Shown one piece after another: positions 1 to 6,164 of a DNA stretch of 6,164 nucleotides. The notes beneath the pieces were generated by a model that ran no database searches, was not told where the DNA came from, and saw only the letters and a list, made by a program, of their open reading frames with translations. The first letter of the stretch is position 1. Every line of letters begins with the position of its first letter. Both the position numbers and the translations under genes were made by a program. The stretch is from Gammaproteobacteria bacterium (lineage in GTDB: Bacteria; Pseudomonadota; Gammaproteobacteria; SZUA-229). The DNA lies in the NCBI GenBank assembly GCA_029287815.1, contig JARFQK010000279.1:1-6164 (forward strand), in the 5' to 3' direction.

Positions 1-71
1 GCTCGCGTTTTCTTTCGAATCGGTTTAATCCATTTCATCATGCGCGAGCAATATTTATCTTGGAGTAAAAC

Positions 72-100
72 TTGAGCTGTATGACGTTTCGACACATAAA
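72..100 (+). promoter_or_regulatory. candidate sigma70-like promoter upstream of the adaptor gene
   Basis: A TTGAGC box (72-77) and a CATAAA box (95-100) are separated by 17 nt; each matches 4 of 6 consensus bases. The surrounding 1-235 stretch is about 40% GC by hand count, against about 57% in the genes, which fits a promoter/leader region. If it is used, the transcript would have a leader of roughly 130 nt before the ATG at 236. The match is weak and AT-rich DNA gives such boxes by chance, so this is only the best candidate in the region. Confidence 0.25.
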
Positions 101-155
101 AGTACTTGAAATCACTATCAAAAGCAGGCATTCTGATTTAGAAGTATGTCGCAAC

Positions 156-189
156 GAAGCGATCGTGCTCAATCTGCTTCATCACGATC
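156..189. promoter_or_regulatory. overlapping inverted repeats in the leader; possible operator or RNA hairpin
   Basis: GATCGTG (161-167) is the exact inverse complement of CACGATC (183-189), with a 15-nt spacer. A second shorter pair, GAAGC (156-160) and GCTTC (176-180), interlocks with it, so the two RNA hairpins could not easily form together. The site lies 47 nt before the adaptor start, where an operator or a leader structure would be expected. A 7-bp repeat is short and may be chance. No known regulator site is recognised. Confidence 0.25.
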
Positions 190-235
190 ATACACTTTCA
201 TTCAACAAAATATGAATATGGCGGTAACGTGACGC

Positions 236-1369
236 ATGTTGATGACCAGTAAGATTCTCAGGACTTCGCTCTTTGTTCTCGGCCTGACCGCTACAGCGGT
301 GCAGGCAGACAGTATCGTCACGGTCGGCGTCGCACCCCATGGTGGCTACGTGATTCTGGGCGGCACCGTGATACCGCTGAAAGAAGTGACCCTGGCGGCA
401 CAAATTCCGGGGATTGTACAGACTATTGCGGGTGAAGAGGGCGACAGCTTCAACGCAGGCACCGAACTGGTCACCATCAACGATGACGAATTGCAGGCCA
501 AGAAACGTGCGGCAGAAGCACAACTGGCCGCGGCGTACACCGCTATGCAGAATGCACAGGTGCAGTACACGCGGGAATTGTGGAATCCGAGCGTTTACAA
601 TCCGCGGCCGATGGCCGGTATGGGCTTTCCAACGATGTTCGATTCGTTCTTCGACGGCGGTCGGGGCAATCCGATGGGCAGTGGTAGTGACAAGGGTATC
701 GAGCGCCATGCTGATCTGGTGACCCAGGGCACCCAGGTGCAGGCGGCCCAATCCAGAATTCAACAGGCAGAATCGGGCTTGCGCGAAATCGAGGCCAAGA
801 TTCGTGACGCGCGGGCGACTGCGCCATTCGATGGCGTGATCACCGACAAGCTGGTTGAAATCGGCGATACGGTTCAGCCCGGCGTGCCATTGTTGAAATT
901 TTCGTACTCCAAGTTCCTCCGCATCCAGGCTGAGGTCCCAGCGAGACTGGTCCCTGGTTTGCACAAGGATATGGTTGTCCCGGCCAGACTCGATGTCAAC
1001 AATACCAAGGTGAATGCCCGCGTCGCTCAGATTGCACCCAAAGCAGACCCCAAGCAGCACACGATCACCGTCAAGTTTGATCTGCCCGAGGGTGTGCCAG
1101 GCGGTCCCGGCATGTACGCCGAAGTCATGATTCCGGACATCAATTCTCCGACGCGAGCGCTCCCTGTGGTACCCAAGTCCGCCATCATTAAACGCGGAAG
1201 CCTGCCTTCGGTGCGGGTACTGGATGAGGAAGGCAAGCCGAAAATGCGGCTGATACGCACCGGTATCGAGCTGGATGCGAACCATGTCATCGTATTGTCC
1301 GGTCTGGAACCGGGCGAGCGCGTACTGACGTCCGAGGGCGGTCCGCAAGGAAACTGGAATCAGCCCTAG
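236..1369 (+). CDS. RND efflux periplasmic adaptor (membrane fusion protein, HlyD/AcrA family)
   Basis: This 377-residue protein is a periplasmic adaptor that would join the downstream RND permease to an outer-membrane channel. Residues 1-24 look like a Sec signal peptide ending V-Q-A before Asp25; there is no lipobox Cys, so the mature protein is soluble or peripheral rather than a lipoprotein. Residues about 42-85 form the first lipoyl half (GGTVIPLKEVTLAAQIPG, then EEGD). Residues 86-115 and 160-193 are the two coiled-coil arms. The second lipoyl half follows at about 194-222 (APFDGVITDKLVEIGDTV), then beta-barrel and membrane-proximal regions to about 365. The hairpin tip, residues about 116-153, is an unusual loop rich in Gly, Pro, Met and Phe instead of a compact turn, and I see no clear RLS-type channel-docking motif. 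An in-frame TGA at 230-232 limits the start to 236 or the ATG at 242. The ribosome site is weak (GGCGG at 220-224, 11 nt before 236). The family is certain; the substrate is unknown. Confidence 0.93.
   Translation: MLMTSKILRTSLFVLGLTATAVQADSIVTVGVAPHGGYVILGGTVIPLKEVTLAAQIPGIVQTIAGEEGDSFNAGTELVTINDDELQAKKRAAEAQLAAAYTAMQNAQVQYTRELWNPSVYNPRPMAGMGFPTMFDSFFDGGRGNPMGSGSDKGIERHADLVTQGTQVQAAQSRIQQAESGLREIEAKIRDARATAPFDGVITDKLVEIGDTVQPGVPLLKFSYSKFLRIQAEVPARLVPGLHKDMVVPARLDVNNTKVNARVAQIAPKADPKQHTITVKFDLPEGVPGGPGMYAEVMIPDINSPTRALPVVPKSAIIKRGSLPSVRVLDEEGKPKMRLIRTGIELDANHVIVLSGLEPGERVLTSEGGPQGNWNQP
581..694 (+). other. Gly/Pro/Met/Phe-rich insert at the adaptor hairpin tip
   Basis: Codons for residues about 116-153 of the adaptor break the heptad-like, Ala/Gln/Glu-rich coiled-coil pattern on either side. 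The segment opens WNPSVYNPRP, continues with MAGMGFPTMFDSFFDGG and ends in a Gly/Ser/Asp stretch. It sits where AcrA-type adaptors have the short tip that touches the outer-membrane channel. From memory, uncharacterised adaptors of similar type have Met/Phe-rich loops here, so it may be a subfamily trait; I could not check this. A flexible, hydrophobic docking or substrate-sensing loop is an inference. Confidence 0.7.
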
Positions 1370-1482
1370 CAACAATGCCTGTTGCGGCAAATCGGGAATG
1401 CCTTACGCCGGCGTTGTTTGCGGCGTTACGCACAGTGAGTCGGCAAGACGGCGGACAAGAAACAGAATGAGTTGAACGAGCA
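1370..1482. other. intergenic gap with an imperfect GC-rich stem-loop (1405-1426)
   Basis: The 113-nt gap between adaptor and permease holds ACGCCG (1405-1410) and its inverse complement CGGCGT (1421-1426) around a 10-nt loop. Within it, ACGCCGGCGT (1405-1414) is itself a perfect 10-bp palindrome. No run of T follows, so it does not look like an intrinsic terminator. It could be an RNA processing or stability element that sets the adaptor:permease ratio, or an operator, or chance in GC-rich DNA. A 31-codon frame (1375-1470) also fits the gap but has no ribosome site and is not called as a gene. Confidence 0.35.
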
Positions 1483-4400
1483 ATGGCAGACGAACTGGAC
1501 AAAAATAGCGAAAAGGCGCAAGCATCGTCCCCTGAAGATGATGAGGCCAGCAAGGGCTCCAAAAGACCCGAAGACAACGGTCTCGAAGAAGACCTGGGTA
1601 TTGCCGGCAATATAGCCAAGGCTTTCATAACCTCGCCGGTGACCCCGATGTTGCTGATCGCATCACTGCTGATCGGCATAATGGGGCTGATCATGACGCC
1701 GCGACAGGAAGATCCGAAGATCTCGGTGCCGATGATCGATCTTTATGTGTCGTATCCTGGCGCTTCGGTGTATCAGGTCGAGTCATTGGTGACCGATCCG
1801 CTCGAGCGATTGATGAGCGAAATCCCTGGGGTACGCCACGTTTACTCTGCGACGCAGCGCGGCCAGGCGGTCGTCACGGTACGTTTCTTTGTGGGTGAAG
1901 ATCTCGGCGAGTCTATCGTCAAGGTGCACGATAAAATCCGTTCGAACCGCGACAGGATTCCGCCCAATGTGTCCATGCCACTGGTCAAGCCGGTTGCGAT
2001 CGATGATGTGCCCACCGTCAGCGCAACCTTGTGGTCCGAGGACGTCGACGACAGCACCTTGCGTATTCTCGCTAACGATGTGCTGCAGGAACTGGGACAG
2101 GTAAAGAATACCGGCAAAGGCTTCGTCGTCGGTGGTCGTGCTGACCAGATCCGTGTCGAAGTCCTGCCCGAGCGCCTGGCGGGTTATAACCTGAGTGTGC
2201 AGCAGGTCGCCAACACCGTTCAGACCGCGAATGCCGAATCCAATGTCGGAGCGGTCGAAGCTGGTAGTACCTCGTTCAACGTCTACTCGGGTACCTTCCT
2301 GCGGACTGCGGATGATATCAAACGCCTGGTCGTGGGCACGTTTGACGGTATGCCGGTCTATATGCGCGATGTCGCCAATGTCTATCATGGGCCTGAGGAT
2401 GCTGCGCAGGTCTCCTACTTCTATACCGGGCCAGCGTATCAGGGTGAACGCAGAGCCGGGGGCGAGGCTGCCGTCACGATCGCCATTGCGAAGAAAGAAG
2501 ATACCAACGGGGTCACGGTTTCGCGCGATATCCTGGAAAAAGTCGAAGAACTCAAGGGCCGCTTGATTCCGGACAACGTGTTCGTTGAAATTACCCGCGA
2601 TTATGGCAAGACCGCGAACGACAAGGTCAACGAACTGCTGCAAGCGATGTTCGAAGCGACCGTGATCGTTTCTATCCTGTGTCTGATCGGGCTGGGCGCA
2701 CGCGCAGCCTTTGTCGTCATCACCGTGATACCAGTGGTCATCCTGCTGACGATCTGGTGGGCGATGATCGTCGATTACACGATCGACCGCGTCAGCCTGT
2801 TCGCACTTATTTTCTCGATCGGGATCCTGGTGGATGACGCGACCGTGGTCGTCGAGAACATATTTCGACATTGGCTGGTGAAAGGCAAGACGTCGGTTGC
2901 CGATGCGATCAACGCGGTGCGTGAAGTCGGCAACCCAACGATTCTGGCGACCTTCACCATTATCGCTGCTTTGCTGCCGATGGGATTCGTCAGCGGCCTG
3001 ATGGGCCCGTATATGCGTCCGATCCCGGTTTTGGGGTCCTCGGCGATGTTCTTCTCGCTGATCGCTGCGTTTGTTTTCACACCCTGGTTTGCGCTGAAGG
3101 TCAGACCTAAATTATCGGCTCTGGCAGCAGCCGAGCGTCGGGAGCAGCGCACCCACAAGATCATTGGCAGGTTCTATCGACCGATCATCATGCCGCTGGT
3201 CGAAGACCGCAAACTTGGCATTCTGTTTCTGTTCGGGGTCATAGGCATAACTGCAGCCACCACGTTGTTGTTCTATCCGACCAAGTGGGTGCCGGTCAAA
3301 ATGCTTCCTTTCGATAACAAGCCCGAGTTCAGCGTAATCATCAACATGCCCGAGGGCACCGCGATGCCGGTGACGGCGAATGTCGCGCACGAATTATCCG
3401 AGGCGGTTCGAAAGATCCCCGAAGTCAAAGCGGTGCAGTCCTTTGCCGGTACCGCGCAACCCTTCAATTTCAACGGCCTGGTGCGCCACTATTATCTACG
3501 CGGCCGACCCTGGGAAGGGGATTTGCTCGTGCTGTTGAAAGACAAGAACGAGCGTGAGCGCGGCAGTCACGCGATCGCGGTCGAGGCGCGTTCGATCCTG
3601 ACCCCAATTGCCGAGAGACTGGGTGCGAAAATCCAGGTCGTCGAAATGCCGCCGGGCCCTCCGGTGTTGCAGACCGTCGTCGCCGAAGTGCATGGACCGG
3701 ATGAGCAGACCCGGCGGGAAGTGGCCACGAAGATGACCGAATTTTTCGAGCAGGCCGAAGGTGTTGTCGACGTCGATAATTACATGACCGAGCCGTCCAA
3801 TTACTGGCGTTTCGAAATCAACACCGACAAAGCGGCGCGTCGTGGGATCTCAGTGGAGAGCATCAACCAGACCCTGGCGATGGCCATGGGTGGTTTCCGC
3901 CTCGGCGATGTCAAATTGGCTTCGGTGATCGAGCCGACTTTCATCGTTATACAGGTACCGCTGGCGACGCGCTCTCAGGTCAACCAACTGAGCAACTTAC
4001 CGGTGATGAGTGCGGCCGGCAATACGGTGCCCCTAGGTGAGTTGGGCGATTTCGTATTGGCCCAGGAGGAGCCGATTCTCTATCACAAGGATCTGCGCGC
4101 GATCGAATACGTCACCGGTGAAATGGAAGGCCGTTTGGGAGCGCCGATTTACGGCATGTTCAACGTCGAGGAGCTTACGGATCAGTACGTTACGCCTGAT
4201 GGAGTCGTCATGGAGGGGATGCCAATGAACCTGCTTGGTCCGCCGAAAGATGACAACGTCTCCGGATGGGAATGGGAAGGCGTATGGACAGTGACCTTCG
4301 AGACTTTCCGAGATATGGGTATCGCGTTCATGGCTGCGCTGGTGCTGATCTATGGCCTGATCGTCTGGGAATTCCGTGACTTCGCGATCGCGGGTCTGAT

Positions 4401-5646
4401 CATGTCGCCGATTCCGTGTACCATGATCGGCATCGTGCCCGGCCACTGGATCATGGGTGCGGAGTTCACCGCGACTTCAATGATCGGAATGATTGCCCTC
4501 GGTGGGATCATCGTGCGTCAGTCGATTCTGATCGTCGAATTCGTCAAGATCGAGGTTGCGAAGGGTCGCCCCGTCAGGGAGGCCGCTGTTGCCGGTGCTG
4601 AGATCCGTATGCGACCCATTCTGATCACCTCGTTGACGTTGATGGCAGGTGCCTGGGCGATCATCTTCGATCCGATCTTCCAGGGCATGGCGGTCAGTCT
4701 TCTGTTCGGTGCGGGCGTGGCAACGTTGATGGCGGTGTTGATCATTCCACTCGGCTGTATCAGTTTGCGCAGGCGTTTCTATCTGGAAGAAGCCGCCGAC
4801 TCTGCCGAAATGGTGCTGAGCCCGAAATATGCTGAAATCGAAGATGAGGACATTGAAGCCGGTGAAACGGTCGAAGCGAAAGCCGAGGAATACAAGACAC
4901 CGCTATGGATGCGTCTTTACAGCGGCCTCGTCGCTCTGTTCGGCTGGATTTTCCTGATCCTGCGTTCGATTTTCATTATGCTGAAGATGGCTATGGGTGC
5001 ATTACTGTCGAAATTTGGTGGCTCCGACGAGCCGCCATCACCGCCGCCGGCAACCTCGCCGCCATCACCGCCACCACCGTCGGGCCCGCCCTCGTCATCC
5101 AGCACGCCCGGGTCAAGCGGCGGCGGCACCACAGCGGCATCTCGCGCTGCCGAGCGTTCCAGCGTTGATACCCGGCCACAAAAAGAAGCGCCAACCGAGA
5201 GCGAGCCGCGCGCTGAAACCACGGCTGAATCTGATGTCCACACGAGGCCGGCGACGCGAAAGAAACCGGTCGTGAAAGCAAAGACCGGTAGCAAGGACAC
5301 GAAGGTCGCCCCGAAGCAGGCGAGCGCGGCGGATGAGACCGTCGCTGATGCCGCCAAACAAGCCGCGGCGCCGGCAAAACGGGCGCCGGTGAAAAAGACG
5401 GCCGCAAAAAAGGCGAAGGCCGCCGGCAAGGCTACTCAAACCAAAGCGAAGACAGCCAAAGCCGGGCAGGCCGAGAACAAGATTGAGTCAGTTGCGAAGG
5501 GCACTGGCACTGGGGCGGCATCCGCAAAGACAAGCGCTAAGGCAGAAGATACGGCAGCATCTGCGGGACAGACAGCAAAAGCGCCAGCCAAGAAGACATC
5601 GACACGTGGCAGGCGGGGTATACGTCTCAAAGTTGATACGGAGTGA
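1483..5646 (+). CDS. RND-family efflux permease (AcrB/HAE-like) with long C-terminal extension
   Basis: This 1387-residue protein is an inner-membrane, proton-driven RND transporter; AcrB has 1049 residues. An acidic cytoplasmic extension (1-45) precedes TM1 (about 53-71). The first periplasmic porter region runs to about 385, then TM2-TM6 (387-537), TM7 (577-598), the second porter region (600-942) and TM8-TM12 (943-1095). TM4 has Asp451-Asp452 in GILVDDATVVVEN, matching AcrB D407/D408. Arg1042 and Thr1049 (RMRPILITS) match R971/T978. The K940 position is Arg1012 (GGIIVRQSILIVEF). The MPPGPPV motif (722-728) and the Trp-rich stretch before TM8 (929-935) belong to the second periplasmic half. 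After TM12 and its RRRF edge come an acidic linker (1101-1140), an extra hydrophobic segment (1146-1167), a Pro/Ser linker (1181-1216) and a Lys/Ala-rich tail to the end. An in-frame TGA at 1468-1470 makes the ATG at 1483 the first usable start; its ribosome site is weak. It pairs with the adaptor upstream. Substrate class (drug, metal or lipid) cannot be assigned. Confidence 0.95.
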   Translation: MADELDKNSEKAQASSPEDDEASKGSKRPEDNGLEEDLGIAGNIAKAFITSPVTPMLLIASLLIGIMGLIMTPRQEDPKISVPMIDLYVSYPGASVYQVESLVTDPLERLMSEIPGVRHVYSATQRGQAVVTVRFFVGEDLGESIVKVHDKIRSNRDRIPPNVSMPLVKPVAIDDVPTVSATLWSEDVDDSTLRILANDVLQELGQVKNTGKGFVVGGRADQIRVEVLPERLAGYNLSVQQVANTVQTANAESNVGAVEAGSTSFNVYSGTFLRTADDIKRLVVGTFDGMPVYMRDVANVYHGPEDAAQVSYFYTGPAYQGERRAGGEAAVTIAIAKKEDTNGVTVSRDILEKVEELKGRLIPDNVFVEITRDYGKTANDKVNELLQAMFEATVIVSILCLIGLGARAAFVVITVIPVVILLTIWWAMIVDYTIDRVSLFALIFSIGILVDDATVVVENIFRHWLVKGKTSVADAINAVREVGNPTILATFTIIAALLPMGFVSGLMGPYMRPIPVLGSSAMFFSLIAAFVFTPWFALKVRPKLSALAAAERREQRTHKIIGRFYRPIIMPLVEDRKLGILFLFGVIGITAATTLLFYPTKWVPVKMLPFDNKPEFSVIINMPEGTAMPVTANVAHELSEAVRKIPEVKAVQSFAGTAQPFNFNGLVRHYYLRGRPWEGDLLVLLKDKNERERGSHAIAVEARSILTPIAERLGAKIQVVEMPPGPPVLQTVVAEVHGPDEQTRREVATKMTEFFEQAEGVVDVDNYMTEPSNYWRFEINTDKAARRGISVESINQTLAMAMGGFRLGDVKLASVIEPTFIVIQVPLATRSQVNQLSNLPVMSAAGNTVPLGELGDFVLAQEEPILYHKDLRAIEYVTGEMEGRLGAPIYGMFNVEELTDQYVTPDGVVMEGMPMNLLGPPKDDNVSGWEWEGVWTVTFETFRDMGIAFMAALVLIYGLIVWEFRDFAIAGLIMSPIPCTMIGIVPGHWIMGAEFTATSMIGMIALGGIIVRQSILIVEFVKIEVAKGRPVREAAVAGAEIRMRPILITSLTLMAGAWAIIFDPIFQGMAVSLLFGAGVATLMAVLIIPLGCISLRRRFYLEEAADSAEMVLSPKYAEIEDEDIEAGETVEAKAEEYKTPLWMRLYSGLVALFGWIFLILRSIFIMLKMAMGALLSKFGGSDEPPSPPPATSPPSPPPPSGPPSSSSTPGSSGGGTTAASRAAERSSVDTRPQKEAPTESEPRAETTAESDVHTRPATRKKPVVKAKTGSKDTKVAPKQASAADETVADAAKQAAAPAKRAPVKKTAAKKAKAAGKATQTKAKTAKAGQAENKIESVAKGTGTGAASAKTSAKAEDTAASAGQTAKAPAKKTSTRGRRGIRLKVDTE
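5031..5072 (+). repeat. two in-frame 15-nt direct repeats coding PPSPP
   Basis: GCCGCCATCACCGCC occurs at 5031-5045 and again, identical, at 5058-5072, a period of 27 nt or nine codons. The repeats code the PPSPP units of the Pro/Ser linker in the permease extension. Identical DNA as well as protein suggests a recent small tandem duplication, so linker length may vary between strains. Confidence 0.8.
5640..5643 (+). promoter_or_regulatory. ribosome-binding site overlapping the end of the permease gene
   Basis: GGAG ends at the last sense codon of the permease, 13 nt before the ATG at 5657. The spacing is longer than ideal, but it is the only Shine-Dalgarno-like run near this start. Its place inside the upstream gene suggests translational coupling of the third gene to the permease. 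Confidence 0.45.
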
Positions 5647-5656
5647 ACGACCGATC

Positions 5657-6164
5657 ATGCGAATTTTGAAAACGATCTCTGCGCTGATGATGTTTGCATC
5701 ATTGTGGCTGGCGGTGAGCGTCGGCGCTCAGCAGACAGTTGATTCGTTGCCCCCGACTTTTCCTGGCTCCGGCGGCTTCCCCGAATCTATTGAACGAGGC
5801 GACTTACCGCCTGCTTATCCAGAGTGGCCGGAGCGGCCGGTACCAAGACCGATGATACCGCCGCCCCCGAGGGGTCCGTACATGTCCTCAGCATTGTCAG
5901 AAATCGACGCATTTCCTGAAGATATGAGCGGGGGATTGGATGACGAGTTTCCCGGCCAGTTTATGCGCTCGCCGCACTTCGAGGCCGATATGCCGTGGCC
6001 GGAGATACCCGAAATGGGCGAGCCGCGCGTGTGGATGCCGGAAAGCGGTGAATACCATTACGTTCCTGAAGAGGTCATGCGCGAGCTTGAAGCGCCGGCG
6101 CGATATCTAAGGCCTCCACCAGTATATCCGCCGTATCCTGGATATCCGCCGATGCCTCCGATGC
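5657..6164 (+). CDS. proline-rich exported protein of unknown function (3' end beyond window)
   Basis: An open frame starts at the ATG 10 nt after the permease stop and runs 169 codons to the window edge without a stop, so the protein is truncated here. Residues 1-24 form a clear signal peptide: MRILK, a hydrophobic core to about residue 20, and V-G-A before Gln25. There is no lipobox Cys and no Cys at all in the visible part. The visible mature part has about 36 Pro in 145 residues, about 10 Met, many Tyr/Trp, and an acidic middle. It ends at the window edge in a PVYPPYPGYPPMPPM run that may continue as repeats. Low-complexity composition gives no family match I can name. Its coupling to the permease suggests a periplasmic or surface accessory of the efflux system, but that is inference from position. 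The signal peptide, consistent frame and tight spacing support a real gene. Confidence 0.8.
   Translation, partial: MRILKTISALMMFASLWLAVSVGAQQTVDSLPPTFPGSGGFPESIERGDLPPAYPEWPERPVPRPMIPPPPRGPYMSSALSEIDAFPEDMSGGLDDEFPGQFMRSPHFEADMPWPEIPEMGEPRVWMPESGEYHYVPEEVMRELEAPARYLRPPPVYPPYPGYPPMPPM

Larger units (their letters stand above)
4783..5643 (+). other. non-canonical C-terminal extension of the permease
   Basis: Residues 1101-1387 lie beyond the point where AcrB-type permeases end. In order: an acidic linker (1101-1140, 14 Asp/Glu in 40 residues); a hydrophobic stretch (about 1146-1167) interrupted by Arg1161 and followed by Lys1168; a Pro/Ser/Gly linker (1181-1216); and a tail with about 26 Lys in its last 128 residues, full of AAKK, KAKTAK and APAKK motifs. 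The tail resembles bacterial histone-H1-like or AlgP-like low-complexity proteins in composition only, so no function follows from the likeness. The frame is continuous with the permease, with no sign of a frameshift in the sequence as given. Confidence 0.85.

Noticed and set aside
1..41. Possible divergent minus-strand gene starting with ATG-ATG at 41
   Set aside because: Only 13 full codons before the edge (basic start MMKWIKPIRKK) and no clear ribosome site; it cannot be supported, though a divergent gene is possible.
1..49. Inverted repeat GCTCGCG (1-7) and CGCGAGC (43-49)
   Set aside because: Short arms with a 35-nt spacer at the window edge and no T-tract; not convincing as a terminator or operator.
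1..75. Open + frame from the left edge ending in TGA at 73-75, possible end of an upstream gene
   Set aside because: Only 24 codons are visible, no recognisable motif, and the stretch is as AT-rich as the rest of the non-coding leader.
212..232. Six-codon leader peptide frame just upstream of, and in frame with, the adaptor
   Set aside because: No ribosome site, no run of regulatory codons, and no attenuator hairpin after it; its stop is only useful for fixing the adaptor start.
188..1390. Long minus-strand frame opposite the adaptor
   Set aside because: It mirrors the real gene in a GC-rich codon pattern; the protein has no domain, is rich in His/Arg/Gln as antisense shadows are, and the + strand protein is a clear adaptor.
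1375..1470. 31-codon + frame filling the gap between adaptor and permease
   Set aside because: No Shine-Dalgarno-like sequence before its ATG, no domain or signal, and the length is within chance expectation.
1783..2871. Long minus-strand frame opposite the permease
   Set aside because: It is an antisense shadow with Asp/His/Arg-rich composition and no recognisable fold, opposite a confidently identified RND core.
4909..5646. Internal start at 4909 giving a separate membrane-anchored Lys-rich protein
   Set aside because: The nearest purine-rich run (4884-4888) is about 20 nt away, too far for a ribosome site, and the frame is continuous with the permease.

Overview
The window carries the inner part of an RND-type tripartite efflux system on the + strand. 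It has a periplasmic adaptor (236-1369), a very long RND permease (1483-5646), and the start of a proline-rich exported protein (5657 to the right edge, still open). All three read in the same direction. The adaptor and permease are 113 nt apart, and the permease and third gene are only 10 nt apart, so the set looks like one operon. No outer-membrane channel gene (TolC/OprM type) is visible. It may lie outside the window, or a channel encoded elsewhere may be used.

The organism is most likely a Gram-negative proteobacterium, because it has an inner-membrane RND pump, a periplasmic adaptor and Sec-type signal peptides. The style of the RND sequences suggests a gammaproteobacterium, but I cannot fix the taxon. 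Coding DNA is about 57% GC where I counted by hand. The 235 bases before the adaptor are about 40% GC, as expected for a promoter/leader region.

Layout: 1-235 is AT-rich and non-coding as far as I can tell, with one weak sigma70-like promoter candidate and overlapping inverted repeats. 236-1369 is the adaptor, with a cleavable signal peptide, lipoyl halves, a coiled-coil hairpin with a Gly/Pro/Met/Phe-rich insert at its tip, and beta-barrel and membrane-proximal domains. 1370-1482 is a gap with an imperfect GC-rich stem-loop. 1483-5646 is the permease. Its core (about residues 45-1100) is a normal 12-TM RND transporter with the Asp-Asp pair in TM4, but it has an acidic N-terminal extension and a C-terminal extension of about 290 residues. 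That extension holds an acidic linker, an extra hydrophobic segment, a Pro/Ser linker and a Lys/Ala-rich histone-H1-like tail. 5657-6164 is the start of a secreted protein with about 25% proline.

How it probably works: proton flow through the TM4/TM10/TM11 charge relay drives a permease trimer, and the adaptor links it to an outer-membrane channel. The substrate cannot be read from the sequence. The least ordinary parts are the permease's C-terminal extension, the adaptor's hairpin-tip insert, and the closely spaced Pro-rich exported protein. Together these suggest a specialised RND system whose extra parts are not explained by the AcrAB-TolC model.
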